From positions 1 to 64,000 of the forward strand of contig NZ_FQVK01000015.1 of NCBI RefSeq assembly GCF_900129345.1: a stretch of DNA of 64,000 bases, read 5' to 3'. This DNA is from Ruegeria intermedia. GTDB taxonomy: Bacteria > Pseudomonadota > Alphaproteobacteria > Rhodobacterales > Rhodobacteraceae. Under the pieces are notes generated by a model. The model saw only the letters and a list, made by a program, of their open reading frames with translations. It did no database searches and was not told the origin of the DNA. Shown here piece by piece: positions 36,504-46,931 of this stretch. The first letter of the stretch is position 1. Each line of letters begins with the position of its first letter. The position numbers and the translations under genes are program-made.

Positions 36504-37606
36504 GAGAAGGTCTTTCGCGGGTCGAACGCGTCACGCACGCCTTCGAAGATGAAGACCAGCAGCGACAGCATGATGGCAAAGGTGAAAAAGGCGGTGAAGG
36601 CCAGCCATGGGGCCTGCAGGTTCTGCTTGGCCTGCAGGGTCAATTCACCCAGCGAGGGCGCCGAGGACGGCAGACCGAAGCCCAGAAAATCGAGGCTGGC
36701 CAGCCCCCCGATCGTGCCGGTCACGATGAAGGGCATGAAGGTCAGCGTGGCCACCATCGCGTTGGGCAGCATGTGACGGAACATGATGGTAAGGTTGCCC
36801 ACGCCCAGCGCCTTGGCCGCGCGTACGTACTCCAGGTTGCGGGCGCGCAGGAACTCGGCCCGTACCACGCCCACCAGACCCGTCCACGAGAACAGGATCA
36901 TCAGGAACACCAGCAGCCAGAAGCTGCGCCCCAGCACCGCGAACATGATGATGATGACGTAAAGCGAGGGCGTCGCCGACCAGATCTCGATGATGCGCTG
37001 GAAGATCAAATCCAGCCAGCCGCCGAAAAAGCCCTGCAGCGCGCCGGCGAATATGCCGATCAGACTGGCCGCGCCGGTGACGATCAGGGTGAACAGGATC
37101 GACAGGCGGAAGCCGTAGATGACACGCGCCAGAACGTCGCGCTTGGTGTCGTCGGTGCCCAGCAGGTTCTGCCCGTTGGGCGGCAGAGGCGCGGCGCCGG
37201 GACGGTCGACGCTGGTGTTGTAGGAATAGGGGATCGGCGGCCAGATCGCCCAGCCGCGCTCGAACCCTTCGGCCTGGAAGGTTCCCGCCTCGATCTGCTC
37301 GATGATGCCTTCGGGATCGTCGAAACACTCCTCCAGCCCGCCGCTGTCGATCAGGCAGCGGACCTCGGGGTCGCGATAGATCGCCTCGGTCTGGAAGTCG
37401 CCGCCGAACTCGGTCTCGGCGTAGAAATTGAAAATGGGCGTGTAGAACTCGCCCCGGTACTTCACCAGGATCGGTTTGTCATTGGCGATGAATTCCGCGA
37501 ACAGCGACAGGCCGAACAGCACCGAAAAGATGATCAGCGACCAAAAGGCCCGGCGGTTGCGGCAGAAATTGCGCCAGCGGCGCTGGTTCAGAGGAGAAAG
37601 TGCCAT
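36500..37606 (-). CDS. yejE: ABC transporter permease (YejE-like)
   Basis: This 368-aa protein has an N-terminal helix, a long periplasmic segment (about residues 45-150) and a C-terminal permease domain of five helices. YejE and other DppC-type permeases share this shape. The start directly abuts the yejB stop, and the end overlaps yejF, so the genes are coupled. Confidence 0.9.
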   Translation of the reverse strand: MALSPLNQRRWRNFCRNRRAFWSLIIFSVLFGLSLFAEFIANDKPILVKYRGEFYTPIFNFYAETEFGGDFQTEAIYRDPEVRCLIDSGGLEECFDDPEGIIEQIEAGTFQAEGFERGWAIWPPIPYSYNTSVDRPGAAPLPPNGQNLLGTDDTKRDVLARVIYGFRLSILFTLIVTGAASLIGIFAGALQGFFGGWLDLIFQRIIEIWSATPSLYVIIIMFAVLGRSFWLLVFLMILFSWTGLVGVVRAEFLRARNLEYVRAAKALGVGNLTIMFRHMLPNAMVATLTFMPFIVTGTIGGLASLDFLGFGLPSSAPSLGELTLQAKQNLQAPWLAFTAFFTFAIMLSLLVFIFEGVRDAFDPRKTFS

Positions 37607-38701
37607 CTACCCCTCGCGTTTCTCGAAATCGATGCGCGGATCGACCAGCACATACATCAGGTCGCTGATGATGCCGACGATCAACCCGAGCAGGCCGAAA
37701 ATGAACAGCGTCCCGAAGATCACCGGATAGTCGCGCGCCACCGCGGCCTCAAAGCCCAGACGGCCCAGACCATCCAGCGAGAAGATCGTCTCGATGATGA
37801 TCGACCCGCCGAAGAACACGCCGATGAACACCGCCGGAAAGCCGGCGATCACGATCAGCATCGCGTTGCGGAACACGTGGCCGTACAGCACCCGCCGTTC
37901 ACTCAGCCCCTTGGCGCGGGCGGTCATGACGTATTGCTTCTTGATCTCGTCCAGAAACGAATTCTTGGTCAGCAGCGTCAGCGTGGCAAAGGCCGAGATC
38001 GTCAGCGCGATGGTCGGCAGCGTGATGTGCCAGAAATAGTCGGCCACCTTGCCCAGCAGGCTCAACTCCTCCCAATTGTCCGAGGTCAGCCCGCGCAGCG
38101 GGAAGATCTGCCAGTAGGACCCGCCCGCAAACAGCACCAGCAGCAGGATCGCGAACAGGAAGCCCGGAATGGCATAGGCCACGATGATGGCCGCGCTGGT
38201 CCAGGTGTCAAAGCGCGACCCATCCTTGACCGCCTTGCGGATGCCCAGCGGGATCGAGACCAGATAGGCGATCAGCGTCGACCACAAGCCCAGCGAGATG
38301 GACACCGGCATCTTTTCCAGCACCAGGTCGATCACGGACACCGAGCGGAAGTAGCTTTCGCCGAAATCCAGCGTCAGATAGTTGCCCATCATGGTCAGGA
38401 ACCGCTCGACCGGCGGTTTGTCGAACCCGAACTCTTTCTCCAGTTCGGCGATGAATTCCGGCGGCAACCCGCGGGCGCCCACGTATTTGTCATCGAAAAC
38501 GCCGCCGCCGGGTTCGGCCCCTGCCCCGGCGTCGCCCGATCCGGCAAAGCCCGCGAACACATCGCCCTGCCCTTCGATCTGGGCGATGATCTGTTCGATC
38601 GGGCCGCCCGGCACGAACTGCACCAGCGTGAAGTTGACGATCATGATGCCCAGAAGGGTCGGGATGACCAGCAACAGGCGTCGAAGAATATAGGCGCCCA
38701 T
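37607..38701 (-). CDS. yejB: ABC transporter permease (YejB-like)
   Basis: This 364-aa protein starts [20 protein letters not shown], the DppB-type N-terminus, and has about six helices. A periplasmic insert near residues 50-90 is Gly/Ala-rich ([14 protein letters not shown]) and looks like a linker. It is the second gene of the yej operon, one base after yejA. Confidence 0.9.
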   Translation of the reverse strand: MGAYILRRLLLVIPTLLGIMIVNFTLVQFVPGGPIEQIIAQIEGQGDVFAGFAGSGDAGAGAEPGGGVFDDKYVGARGLPPEFIAELEKEFGFDKPPVERFLTMMGNYLTLDFGESYFRSVSVIDLVLEKMPVSISLGLWSTLIAYLVSIPLGIRKAVKDGSRFDTWTSAAIIVAYAIPGFLFAILLLVLFAGGSYWQIFPLRGLTSDNWEELSLLGKVADYFWHITLPTIALTISAFATLTLLTKNSFLDEIKKQYVMTARAKGLSERRVLYGHVFRNAMLIVIAGFPAVFIGVFFGGSIIIETIFSLDGLGRLGFEAAVARDYPVIFGTLFIFGLLGLIVGIISDLMYVLVDPRIDFEKREG

Positions 38702-38702
38702 G

Positions 38703-40613
38703 TTACCGCAACGCGCCTTCCGCTTTCAGGGCCGCCTCTTTCTCGGGATTGATCCACCACAGATCCAGATAGCCCAGCGAATAGGGCGGCAGCTGTTCGG
38801 GATATTCATACATGTCGTAGTAGGCCGTCCAGTATTCCGCGATATACCCGTCGGGAATGATGAAGAACTCGTAGCGCAGGGCACGGTCAAGCGCCATCAG
38901 CGCCGCGTCCTGTTCGGTCTGGTTGGTCGTGGCGAAAGACGCCTCGATGATGGCGTCCACCAGGGGGCTGACAAGGCCGGCCGGGTTGAACAGGCTGAAC
39001 GCGGCCTCTTTCGAGCCGTACATCTGGCTCAGCCCGCCGCCGGTGGACAGGAACGCGCCATAACGGGTGGAATACACCATGTCATAGTCACGTTCGCGGC
39101 TGCGCAGCGTGTATTGCGCCGGGTCGACCTTTTCCGCCGTCGCGTCCACGCCGATGGCCTGCAGGTTCTGCACGAAGGTCTCGATCATCGTGGCCGTCGA
39201 GGTCGGCAGGTTCGACGGGTACGGGATGTTCACCCGTAGGGTCTGGCCTTGGGCATTGCGGCGCACGTTGCCTTCACCCACGGGCCATCCGGCCTCGTCC
39301 AGCAGCTTCGCGGCCTTGCGCAGGTTGCGCCGGTCGTTCAGCCGCGCCGGGTTCGATTGATGCACCGTTTCCACCGGCTGGGTCAGCAGTTCCGGCGGCA
39401 CCACGTCGCCCAGCGATTTCAGAAACTCCAGCTCGGCCCCCTGCGGGACATCCTTCGCCTCGAGCGGGGTGCCCTCGATGAAGGAATCGCGCGGCGAGTT
39501 CAGGCCGTACAGAAGCGATTCATTGGCCCATTCGAAATTGAACGCCAGCGCCAGCGCCTTGCGCACATTCTTGTCGGCGAATTGGGGGCGCGCCAGATTG
39601 AACACGAAACCCGAAGGTGTCGGCGGGCTGCCGTCTGGGATCGCATCCTTCACCACATAGCCCTGCGCGACCTTGGGAAAATCATACCCGGTCGCCCACA
39701 GTTTGGGGTCGCTTTCGATGCGGAACGTGTATTCGCCGGCCTTGAACGCCTCGAAGGCCGCGGTCTGATCCGCGAAATACTCGACCCGGATGCTGTCATA
39801 GTTGAACCGGCCCTTGTTGAACGGCAGGTCCTTGCCCCAATAGTCGTCGCGCCGCTTGTAGACGATGCGCCGGTTGATGTCGTAACTGTCCAGCTTGTAG
39901 GGCCCCGACCCCACGGCGACCTCCAGCCGCGGCTCGTCCAGGCGGCGCGACGGGTCGGCCTCGAACCAGGCCTTGGAAAACACCGGGGTGGACCCCACCG
40001 TCTCGATCCGGCTGCGCGCGGTCAGGTCCGGGTTGAAGGTGAATTTCACCGTATGGGTGTCCAGTGCCTCGGCGCCGGTGACCATGCGGCCCACGGCCTG
40101 CGCATAGGATGGCAGGCCCTGCTCGATGAACAGGCGATGGCTGTAGACGACGTCCTCGGCCGTGACCGGCGTGCCGTCCCAGAAGGTCGCCTCGGGGCGC
40201 AGATGGAAGATGACCCAGTTGCGGTCGGCGTCGTATTCTAGGCTTTCGGCCAGCACACCGTAATACTGGCCAACGCTGTCATCGGTGCTTTCGATCAACC
40301 GGTCGTATTGCAACGTGGTCAGCGCACCGGCCCGCCCCTTGCGGGAATAGGGGTTGAGCGAATCGAACGTCCCCGACGCCGCCAGCGACAGCTCGCCCCC
40401 TTTGGGCGCGTCGGGATTCACATAGTTCAGGTGCGTATAATCAGCCGGATAGTCGAGATTGCCGAAATAAGAATAGCCGTGGCTGCGGATGATGTCGCCC
40501 TCATCGGCCGTGGCCGGGACAGCCTGCACCGCCATGATCGCCGCCGAAAGCCCCAACGCTGTCGCCCAATGCCGAATACTCAGTACACGCGCGCCGGGCA
40601 AAACGGGTTTCAT
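38703..40613 (-). CDS. yejA: Extracellular peptide-binding protein (YejA-like)
   Basis: This 636-aa protein has a signal peptide (about residues 1-35, ending near VPATADEGD) and then an SBP_bac_5 fold with YNLD-type core motifs such as [20 protein letters not shown] and NPYSRKG. I chose the ATG at 40613, with GAAGGA eight bases upstream; two earlier Mets are less well placed. It is the periplasmic receptor of the YejABEF-type importer and leads the operon. Confidence 0.9.
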   Translation of the reverse strand: MKPVLPGARVLSIRHWATALGLSAAIMAVQAVPATADEGDIIRSHGYSYFGNLDYPADYTHLNYVNPDAPKGGELSLAASGTFDSLNPYSRKGRAGALTTLQYDRLIESTDDSVGQYYGVLAESLEYDADRNWVIFHLRPEATFWDGTPVTAEDVVYSHRLFIEQGLPSYAQAVGRMVTGAEALDTHTVKFTFNPDLTARSRIETVGSTPVFSKAWFEADPSRRLDEPRLEVAVGSGPYKLDSYDINRRIVYKRRDDYWGKDLPFNKGRFNYDSIRVEYFADQTAAFEAFKAGEYTFRIESDPKLWATGYDFPKVAQGYVVKDAIPDGSPPTPSGFVFNLARPQFADKNVRKALALAFNFEWANESLLYGLNSPRDSFIEGTPLEAKDVPQGAELEFLKSLGDVVPPELLTQPVETVHQSNPARLNDRRNLRKAAKLLDEAGWPVGEGNVRRNAQGQTLRVNIPYPSNLPTSTATMIETFVQNLQAIGVDATAEKVDPAQYTLRSRERDYDMVYSTRYGAFLSTGGGLSQMYGSKEAAFSLFNPAGLVSPLVDAIIEASFATTNQTEQDAALMALDRALRYEFFIIPDGYIAEYWTAYYDMYEYPEQLPPYSLGYLDLWWINPEKEAALKAEGALR

Positions 40614-40723
40614 GCAGGTCATCCTTCGCGTTCGTCTCGGTTCCATGTCTGTCCACGCTAACTAACGGGCCAGCGATGGCAGTTGCAAGTTTAGACTGCG
40701 TGAGCGCTTTGTGAAGATTTATT

Positions 40724-40759
40724 GAGACGAAAAAGCCGCTGCGCATCGGCAGCGGCTTT
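40724..40759 (-). terminator. Intrinsic terminator after the cytochrome c gene
   Basis: AAAGCCGCTG/CAGCGGCTTT with an eight-base loop (40732-40759) is followed on the minus strand by TTTTTCGTC-type sequence. It lies 24 bp after the cytochrome gene stop codon and before yejA. Confidence 0.85.
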
Positions 40760-40782
40760 CGCAAGTCTCGGACCCTGACCTA

Positions 40783-41292
40783 TCAGCCGCCGATCGTCTG
40801 CAGATAGGCGATCAGATTGGCACGGTCTTCCGGTTTCTTCAGGCCTGCAAAGCTCATCGACGTGCCTTGGATATAGCCTTTCGGGTTGGCCAGGAACGCG
40901 TCCAGTTCCTCGGGCGTCCAGTTGCCGCCATGCGACTGCATCGCGGCGGAATACCCGCCGAACCCTTCGGCCGATGCGACCGGACGATTCACGACGCCGT
41001 ACAGGTACGGGCCGGTGCCGTTCGCGCCCTTTTCCAGCTTGTGGCAGGCCGAGCATTTGCGGAACACCTTGGCGCCCTTTTCCGGATCGGCCGCGGCCAG
41101 CAGATCGGCAAAGACCACCTCTTCGCCATCCGCGCTTTCGCCGGCGCTTTCCGTTTCGATCACATAGGCGGCCATTTCACCATGCGCGTCCGTGCTATAC
41201 AGAACGTCAGCCCCCCATTTCGCCAGGAGGAAGATAAGAAAGGCACCAAACAGGCCGGCTGCGGCCTTGGTAACTGTCATCGTGTCAAACAT
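40783..41292 (-). CDS. Membrane-anchored cytochrome c (CycM/c552-like)
   Basis: This 169-aa protein has an N-terminal helix (about residues 8-31) that acts as an uncleaved anchor, an acidic linker and one class I cytochrome c domain with CSACH at 80-84 and a distal Met in GTSMSFAGL. It resembles the CycM/cytochrome c552 electron carriers that feed oxidases. The start at 41292 (MFDTMTVTKAAAGLFG) fits the family, but an ATG five codons upstream is possible. It is divergent from pheA. Confidence 0.9.
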   Translation of the reverse strand: MFDTMTVTKAAAGLFGAFLIFLLAKWGADVLYSTDAHGEMAAYVIETESAGESADGEEVVFADLLAAADPEKGAKVFRKCSACHKLEKGANGTGPYLYGVVNRPVASAEGFGGYSAAMQSHGGNWTPEELDAFLANPKGYIQGTSMSFAGLKKPEDRANLIAYLQTIGG

Positions 41293-41411
41293 TGATCGCG
41301 AGTCCATTTCAGCTGTCTGCGGGGTGTCTAAGGCTTCCCCTTGCAAGAGGCAAGGTATAGACACCGCGACCAAACGCCCAATTCTGTAACTTGTTGCACG
41401 GAATCGACCAT

Positions 41412-42245
41412 ATGACCAATCGCATCGCATTTCAGGGCGAACCCGGCGCCTACAGCCACGAAGCCTGCCGCATGGCCCGCCCCGACATGGAGCCGCTGCC
41501 CTGCCGCACCTTCGAGGACGTGATCGAATCGGTCCGGTCGGGCCAGGCCGACCTGGCGATGCTGCCGGTCGAGAACACCACCTATGGCCGCGTCGCCGAC
41601 ATCCACCGTCTGCTGCCACACAGCGGGCTGCACATCATCGACGAGGCCTTCGTGCGCGTGCACATCAATCTGCTGGCGATCCCCGGCGCAACGCTTGACG
41701 ACATCACCGAGGCGCATTCGCACCTGGTTCTGCTGCCGCAATGCGCGGGCTTTCTGCAGGAACACGGCATCCGGGGCCGGGTCAGCCCCGACAACGCCCG
41801 CGCCGCACGCGAGGTCGCCGAGGCCGGTGACAAGCACTCGGCGGCCCTGGCCAGCGAACTGGCGGGCGAGATTTATGGCCTGAACGTTCTGGCCCGTCAT
41901 ATCGAGGACAATGACGACAACACCACCCGGTTCCTGGTCATGTCGCGCGAGGTGGACGAGACGCGCCGGGGTGCACACGGCATGATCACCAGCTTCGTCT
42001 TCCAGGTGCGCAACATCCCGGCGGCGCTGTACAAGGCACTTGGCGGGTTCGCGACGAACGGCATCAACATGACCAAGCTGGAAAGCTACATGGTCGACGG
42101 TTCCTTCACGGCGACGCAGTTCTATGCCGACATCGTCGGCCATCCCGACGACCGCAACGTGCAGCTGGCGATGGACGAGTTGCAGCATTTCACCACGAAT
42201 GTGGAGATTCTTGGGGTCTATCCCGCCGCGCGGCCCCGGGGCTAG
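41412..42245 (+). CDS. pheA: Prephenate dehydratase
   Basis: This 277-aa protein converts prephenate to phenylpyruvate in phenylalanine synthesis. The dehydratase domain begins MTNRIAFQGEPGAYSHEACR, with PVENTTYGRV and the TRFLV motif. A C-terminal ACT regulatory domain follows, with GINMTKLESYMVDGSF. There is no fused chorismate mutase, as expected in this group. The ATG at 41412 matches the family start better than the upstream ATG at 41391. Confidence 0.95.
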   Translation: MTNRIAFQGEPGAYSHEACRMARPDMEPLPCRTFEDVIESVRSGQADLAMLPVENTTYGRVADIHRLLPHSGLHIIDEAFVRVHINLLAIPGATLDDITEAHSHLVLLPQCAGFLQEHGIRGRVSPDNARAAREVAEAGDKHSAALASELAGEIYGLNVLARHIEDNDDNTTRFLVMSREVDETRRGAHGMITSFVFQVRNIPAALYKALGGFATNGINMTKLESYMVDGSFTATQFYADIVGHPDDRNVQLAMDELQHFTTNVEILGVYPAARPRG

Positions 42246-42265
42246 AGACTTGCGACCGGGCGGCG

Positions 42266-42733
42266 TCAGCCCCCGTGCGCGTACCGGGCTTCCATTTCGC
42301 GGGCGAAATCACCCAGCCGCAGCTGGAACTGGCGGCGAAACCTCGTTTTTCCCAGCTTGAATGATTGCAGCAAAAGCCGCGCGGGCAACGTCTGGGCGGC
42401 CAGCGACATTTCGATGGACAACCGCGTATGCCGCTGCGACAGCGGCAACAGCTCGACCGTGGTCAGGCTGGTCATACCCTTGCCCGCGGCCACGAACCGC
42501 ATCAGCGACGGGCGTTCGAACTCGGCCAGTTCGACCGACATGCGCCGCGTTCGGCCGCGCACCTTGAACTCGGCATCCCAACAGGCCCCGACCCCGGGGG
42601 AAGGCGTATCGAAGGTCCGCCGCACCTCGATCCCGCGCCGCAGGGCCATGCGTTCGAATCGCCCGAAATCCGCGACCATTTCGAAAACGTCCGAGATGGG
42701 GACCTGAATGTCTTCCTGTGCCGAAAACTGCAT
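42266..42733 (-). CDS. SRPBCC-family protein
   Basis: This 155-aa protein starts MQFSAQEDIQVPISDVFEMV and has the size and pattern of START-like SRPBCC proteins, which bind hydrophobic ligands in a helix-grip fold. No catalytic residues can be assigned. It stands between pheA (convergent) and nudC on the same strand. Confidence 0.8.
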   Translation of the reverse strand: MQFSAQEDIQVPISDVFEMVADFGRFERMALRRGIEVRRTFDTPSPGVGACWDAEFKVRGRTRRMSVELAEFERPSLMRFVAAGKGMTSLTTVELLPLSQRHTRLSIEMSLAAQTLPARLLLQSFKLGKTRFRRQFQLRLGDFAREMEARYAHGG

Positions 42734-42772
42734 GTACGCCCCTGTTCGTTCAGCTTTTTTGCCAGTGTCTCG

Positions 42773-43756
42773 CTAGTCCAACGTATCCGCAAGCCAGTTG
42801 CGCAGAAGAAAATGCGCGATCGCGCCTTTTCGCGCCGGCATCAAGCGCGGGTGTTCCCCGGCAAAGGCCTGCATCATGTCTGCGCGCGACACCCAGATCG
42901 CGTCTTCGATCTCGACCGGGTCGATCGTCAGCCTCTGCGACAGAGCCTGCGCCGCACACCCGAACATCAGCGAAGCCGGAAATGGCCAGGGCTGGCTGGC
43001 CAGATAGCTGACGGCCCCGACCGGCACGCCGGCTTCCTCCATGACCTCGCGGCGCACGGCGGCCTCGAGCGTTTCGCCCGGTTCGACGAATCCGGCCAAC
43101 AATGAATACATTCCCTCGGGCCAGCAGGGCGAGCGCCCCATCAGCACCGCGTCGCCGAACGTGACCAGCATGATGACCACCGGATCGGTGCGCGGAAAGT
43201 GCTGGGCACCACATTCGGGGCAGACCCGCTGCCAGCCACCCTGTGCCGGGGCGCTGCGGGTTCCGCACCGGGCGCAGAACCGGTGGGTTTCGTGCCAGCC
43301 GATCACCGCCTTCGCCGTCGCGGCGATTTCGGCATCGCGGGGCGACAGACGGGTCATGATGCGCCGCAGCTCGGCAAAGACATGACCGGCGGGCAGGTCC
43401 GGATGCTGCTGCTCGGAGCGATCGACAAAGGCCCCGACCCCGGACAGGTCCAGCCCGTCGGCCGGCCAACCGGATATGTCGGCGGCAAACAGGGGCGCGC
43501 CCGCGTCGGACTTCCCCATGAAAACGGGCTGTTCGACGGCACCCCCGGGGCCGCTCTGCACCAGAGCGTGGGTCATCGGCACCCAGGCCAGCCGATCCAG
43601 ATCGCCGCCCTGCACCAGGATCTTGCCCCGCCACAGCAGCAGGCAGCGCGACGCCGGATCCGTGCGGGCCGCCTCCAGTTCTTCGTCGTTGGTGCGAATT
43701 TCGGCGGCCCGGTTCAGCCCCGACCCCCCGAATGTAACCTGCTCTGCCCGTTTCAT
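42773..43756 (-). CDS. nudC: NADH pyrophosphatase / RNA-decapping Nudix hydrolase
   Basis: This 327-aa protein has a zinc ribbon (CARCG and CPECG, about residues 180-205) and a complete Nudix box (GFVEPGETLEAAVRREVMEE and so on) after it. NudC hydrolyses NAD(H) and removes NAD caps from RNA. The ATG at 43756 has AGGAG seven bases upstream; the ATG two codons earlier is too close to it. A short conserved SQPWPFP segment, typical of NudC, follows the Nudix box. Confidence 0.94.
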   Translation of the reverse strand: MKRAEQVTFGGSGLNRAAEIRTNDEELEAARTDPASRCLLLWRGKILVQGGDLDRLAWVPMTHALVQSGPGGAVEQPVFMGKSDAGAPLFAADISGWPADGLDLSGVGAFVDRSEQQHPDLPAGHVFAELRRIMTRLSPRDAEIAATAKAVIGWHETHRFCARCGTRSAPAQGGWQRVCPECGAQHFPRTDPVVIMLVTFGDAVLMGRSPCWPEGMYSLLAGFVEPGETLEAAVRREVMEEAGVPVGAVSYLASQPWPFPASLMFGCAAQALSQRLTIDPVEIEDAIWVSRADMMQAFAGEHPRLMPARKGAIAHFLLRNWLADTLD

Positions 43757-43910
43757 GTCCATGCTCCTGCGATTGACCCAAGGGCTGCCACGACTGTCGG
43801 CCCGGCGCAATGCCCAAGCCAGGGCAGCCGTTCGGCAGTGCCCGCACTCCGCCTGCAAAAAGACACATGGATGCCCGACGAATAAGCGGATATTCTACCA
43901 CTCGGTGAAC

Positions 43911-45830
43911 ATGCATTTGCAACAACGCACAAAAGCAGAGCAGTTGAAAACAAAATCCTTGGCGCATCAGGCGCATGGCCACGCAACCCGATCCGTCCTT
44001 CGCGTCCTGGCGACGACGGACCTGCACATGAATATGACCAGCTTCGACTATTACGCCGACCGGCCGGACCAGGCCATCGGGCTGACCCGCACGGCCAGCC
44101 TGATCCGCGCCGCCCGGCAAGAGGCCCGGCAGTCGGGCGCCGAAGTGCTGCTGTTCGACAACGGCGACGCGCTGCAAGGCACGTTGCTGGGTGATTGGGC
44201 CGCCGACCAGCCCGGCCCTCAGCATCCGCTGCTGTCGGCTTTCGAGAAACTGGGCTATGACGCCATCGCGCTTGGCAACCACGATTTCAGCTTCGGGCTG
44301 CCGGTTCTGGAGGCCATCGTCGAACATGCGCCGTTTCCGGTTCTGTGCGGCAATCTCCGGCGCATGGGACGGGCGCAGGTCTGGCGGCCCTGGACCGTTC
44401 TGAAACGCCGGATGCGGGTCGGCGGCGAGGAGGTTCCGCTGCGCGTCGGCGTCTTTTCTATCCTGCCGCCGCAGACCGCCCGGTGGGAAGCCCACCATCT
44501 GGACGGGCAGGTCGAGGTCGCCGATTCGATTTCCACCGCCCGGACCTGCATTGCCGAACTGCGCGACCGCGGCTGCGACCTGGTGATTGCCCTTGCCCAT
44601 TCCGGCCTGGGAGACGCCGAGCCCGCCCCCATGTCCGAGAATGTGGTGATCCAGCTGGCCGCCCTCGAGGGCGTGGATGCCATCGTGGCCGGGCACACGC
44701 ACATGCTGTTTCCCGCGGACATCCCGGACCCGGTGGCCGGCATGGACCTGCAGAAAGGCCTGATCCACGGCAAGCCCGTGGTCATGCCCGGAACCGCGGG
44801 AACCCATCTGGGCGTGATCGACCTGACGCTCGAGCGAGATGCGGCAGGGTGGAACATCGTCGCGAAATCCGGCCAACTCCGTTCTGTCCGGCCTGCGCAC
44901 CCGGATGCGGGGCCCGTGCCCGAAGACCCCGAGATGATGCAAGTGTGCCGGGCCGGACACACACGGACCCGCCGCCGTGCGGCATCCCCGGTCGGGCGGA
45001 CGGAGCAGGCTCTGCACAGCTATTTCACCTTCTGCGGGCTGGGTCGCGGCCTGACCCTGGTTGCCGCCGCCCAGGCCGCTGCGCTGCGGCCGGTTCTGAA
45101 AGACTCGGAGTTGGAAGACCTTCCGCTGCTGTCGAGCGTTGCCCCGTCCAAGTTCGGAGGCCGGGCCGGGCCACGCCATTTCACGGACGTTCCGCGGGGC
45201 GACGTGTTCCTGCGTCACGTGTCGGATCTGCATGTGTTCCCGAATGAATTGCGGGCGGTCGTCGTCAGCGGCGCGCAGTTGCGGAACTGGCTGGAAATGT
45301 CGGCGGCAGTCTATCGGCACATCGACGGCGCCCGCGACGCAGACCTGATAGACCCGCAGGCGACCGGGCACAATTTCGACGTTCTGCACGGGGTGACCTA
45401 CGAAATCGATCCGTCATGCCCGCCGCGTTTCAACCTGGGCGGACACCGGACCGGCAACGAGACTGGGCGGATCCGGAACCTTTGCCATCACGGCACCCCG
45501 GTCACGCCGGACCAGGCCTTTGTCGTGGCCGTCAACAACTATCGGGCCAATGGCGGTGGCAATTTCCCGATCCCGCGGCAAAGTCCGGCGATCCAGTTGC
45601 CGCGCATGAGCATCGGCGCGGTCGTCCGGGATTACCTGTCCGGAGCGCTGGAACGCGATCCGCTCGAAGGCGCCCCGGCCAGCTTTTCCCTGACCGGTTT
45701 CCACGGGCGTGCGGCCGTGCTGCGTACCGGTCCCGGTGCCGCGAAATACCTGGATGAACTGGCCGCTTTCAAACCCGAGCCGCTTGGGTTGGACGACCGG
45801 GGCTTTCTCCGGATCCGGCTTTGGCCGTGA
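43911..45830 (+). CDS. Bifunctional 5'-nucleotidase / metallophosphoesterase
   Basis: This 639-aa protein has a calcineurin-like domain with TTDLHMN (residues 35-41), DNGDALQG, GNHDFSFG and GHTHMLF, and then a C-terminal 5'-nucleotidase domain with NNYRANGGGNF. Such enzymes hydrolyse 2',3'-cyclic nucleotides and nucleotide 5'-phosphates. No signal peptide is visible although most relatives are periplasmic. The chosen ATG lacks a good ribosome-binding site, so the true start may be later or at a TTG near 43945. Confidence 0.85.
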   Translation: MHLQQRTKAEQLKTKSLAHQAHGHATRSVLRVLATTDLHMNMTSFDYYADRPDQAIGLTRTASLIRAARQEARQSGAEVLLFDNGDALQGTLLGDWAADQPGPQHPLLSAFEKLGYDAIALGNHDFSFGLPVLEAIVEHAPFPVLCGNLRRMGRAQVWRPWTVLKRRMRVGGEEVPLRVGVFSILPPQTARWEAHHLDGQVEVADSISTARTCIAELRDRGCDLVIALAHSGLGDAEPAPMSENVVIQLAALEGVDAIVAGHTHMLFPADIPDPVAGMDLQKGLIHGKPVVMPGTAGTHLGVIDLTLERDAAGWNIVAKSGQLRSVRPAHPDAGPVPEDPEMMQVCRAGHTRTRRRAASPVGRTEQALHSYFTFCGLGRGLTLVAAAQAAALRPVLKDSELEDLPLLSSVAPSKFGGRAGPRHFTDVPRGDVFLRHVSDLHVFPNELRAVVVSGAQLRNWLEMSAAVYRHIDGARDADLIDPQATGHNFDVLHGVTYEIDPSCPPRFNLGGHRTGNETGRIRNLCHHGTPVTPDQAFVVAVNNYRANGGGNFPIPRQSPAIQLPRMSIGAVVRDYLSGALERDPLEGAPASFSLTGFHGRAAVLRTGPGAAKYLDELAAFKPEPLGLDDRGFLRIRLWP

Positions 45831-45867
45831 CGGGTTGCCAAGCGGCCGCGTGATGCCTATATCGGCG

Positions 45868-45965
45868 GTCGAGAGGTTGGCGCGGGCAAGCGCCTCGCCA
45901 ACCTGGTCAGGTCCGGAAGGAAGCAGCCACAACGAGCCCCGCTTGGGTCGCTGTCCAACCTCTCA
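45868..45965 (+). ncRNA. ffs: Signal recognition particle RNA (4.5S type)
   Basis: A long hairpin pairs GAGAGGTTGG at the start with CCAACCTCTC at the end. The apical region carries GGTCAGGTCCGGAAGGAAGC, the nearly invariant SRP core that binds Ffh. The size of about 98 nt is the small bacterial form. Exact ends are uncertain by a few bases. In relatives this gene is often close to dnaX; here four genes separate them. Confidence 0.93.
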
Positions 45966-46029
45966 CTCGATGCCGCCATGGCACAAAGTTTTCCGAACAT
46001 TCCCTGAAGCAGGGCCGCCGGACGGATCG

Positions 46030-46887
46030 TCAGGCGATCAGCCGCGGCCAGATTGCGCGGCTGCGCCGGGCAAAGGCACCGATATGGCCGACCTCGCGCA
46101 GGCCGAAGGCCGCCGGGGTCAATAGATGGCGCCGCGCCGCAGGCCCGTACAGCTCGGCGAGCCGCCAGACCGCCGGCGGCGGAACCGTCTGATCATCCTC
46201 CAGGGCGATGACATCGACCGGGGCCGTCGTTCGGCCCCAATCGGCCCGCGGAAGCGTGTCGCCCAGTTCCGGCAGATAGCTGTCGGGTGATGTACACCAC
46301 TTGCGCCACTGCCAGTAGACTCCGGCTGGCAGATCGGATCCGAACCCAAGCATCCGCCCCGGCAGATAGCCCAGCAGACGCACCAGAGGCGGCACATGGC
46401 CATACCAGAACAGGGTCGCCAACCCCTTGTAGGGCCAGGGATGATCGGCCAGGGTCACCAGCCCCGAACACACGCAGATCATCCGGTCGATCCGGTCGAT
46501 CCCGGGCTGGAGCGGCCCCAGCATCCCGCCGACCGAATGGCCGATGACCCAAAGCCTGGCATCGGGATAGCGCCGCCGCATCTCGGCCTGCGCCGCCGGC
46601 ATGTCCTTCAGCGCCCAATCGGCCATCGTCGCATCCGAGTCCTTCAGGCGCCGTTTCAGAGATGTCCCGAAATCGCGATAGTCATAGGTCAGGCAGGCCA
46701 TGCCCCGTTCAGCGGCCAGCCAGCGCGCGAAATGCTGGTAATAGTCCCGCGGCACGCCCGTCGCCCCGTTCAGCACGACGGCGATTTCCGGCCGGGCCAT
46801 CGGCGCATAGAGCCGCGCCGACAGGTTTGCCTTGCCCGCCGAAAACTCGAAATCCTCGACTTTCACGGTCTGCTGCGAATCCAACAT
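46030..46887 (-). CDS. Alpha/beta-hydrolase
   Basis: This 285-aa protein has the alpha/beta-hydrolase fold with nucleophile Ser118 in GHSVGG, an N-terminal LNGATGVPRDYYQHFARWLA and a His near the end (EVGHIGAF). The substrate is unknown. It is divergent from a TetR gene, and two perfect palindromes lie between them, so it is probably repressed by that TetR. The ATG at 46887 has GGAGG five bases upstream. Confidence 0.85.
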   Translation of the reverse strand: MLDSQQTVKVEDFEFSAGKANLSARLYAPMARPEIAVVLNGATGVPRDYYQHFARWLAAERGMACLTYDYRDFGTSLKRRLKDSDATMADWALKDMPAAQAEMRRRYPDARLWVIGHSVGGMLGPLQPGIDRIDRMICVCSGLVTLADHPWPYKGLATLFWYGHVPPLVRLLGYLPGRMLGFGSDLPAGVYWQWRKWCTSPDSYLPELGDTLPRADWGRTTAPVDVIALEDDQTVPPPAVWRLAELYGPAARRHLLTPAAFGLREVGHIGAFARRSRAIWPRLIA

Positions 46888-46905
46888 CCATGCCTCCAAA
46901 TGCTC

Positions 46906-46921
46906 TGGACCAATCGGTCCA
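46906..46921. promoter_or_regulatory. TetR operator 1
   Basis: TGGACC-AATC-GGTCCA has perfect six-base arms. It lies 19 bp before the hydrolase start, and its centre is 27 bp from that of operator 2. Confidence 0.75.
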
Positions 46922-46931
46922 ATCATTTCAT

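Noticed and set aside
42750..45389. Minus-strand 879-codon frame opposite nudC and the 5'-nucleotidase
   Set aside because: It crosses two real genes in different frames, and the translation resembles no protein family.
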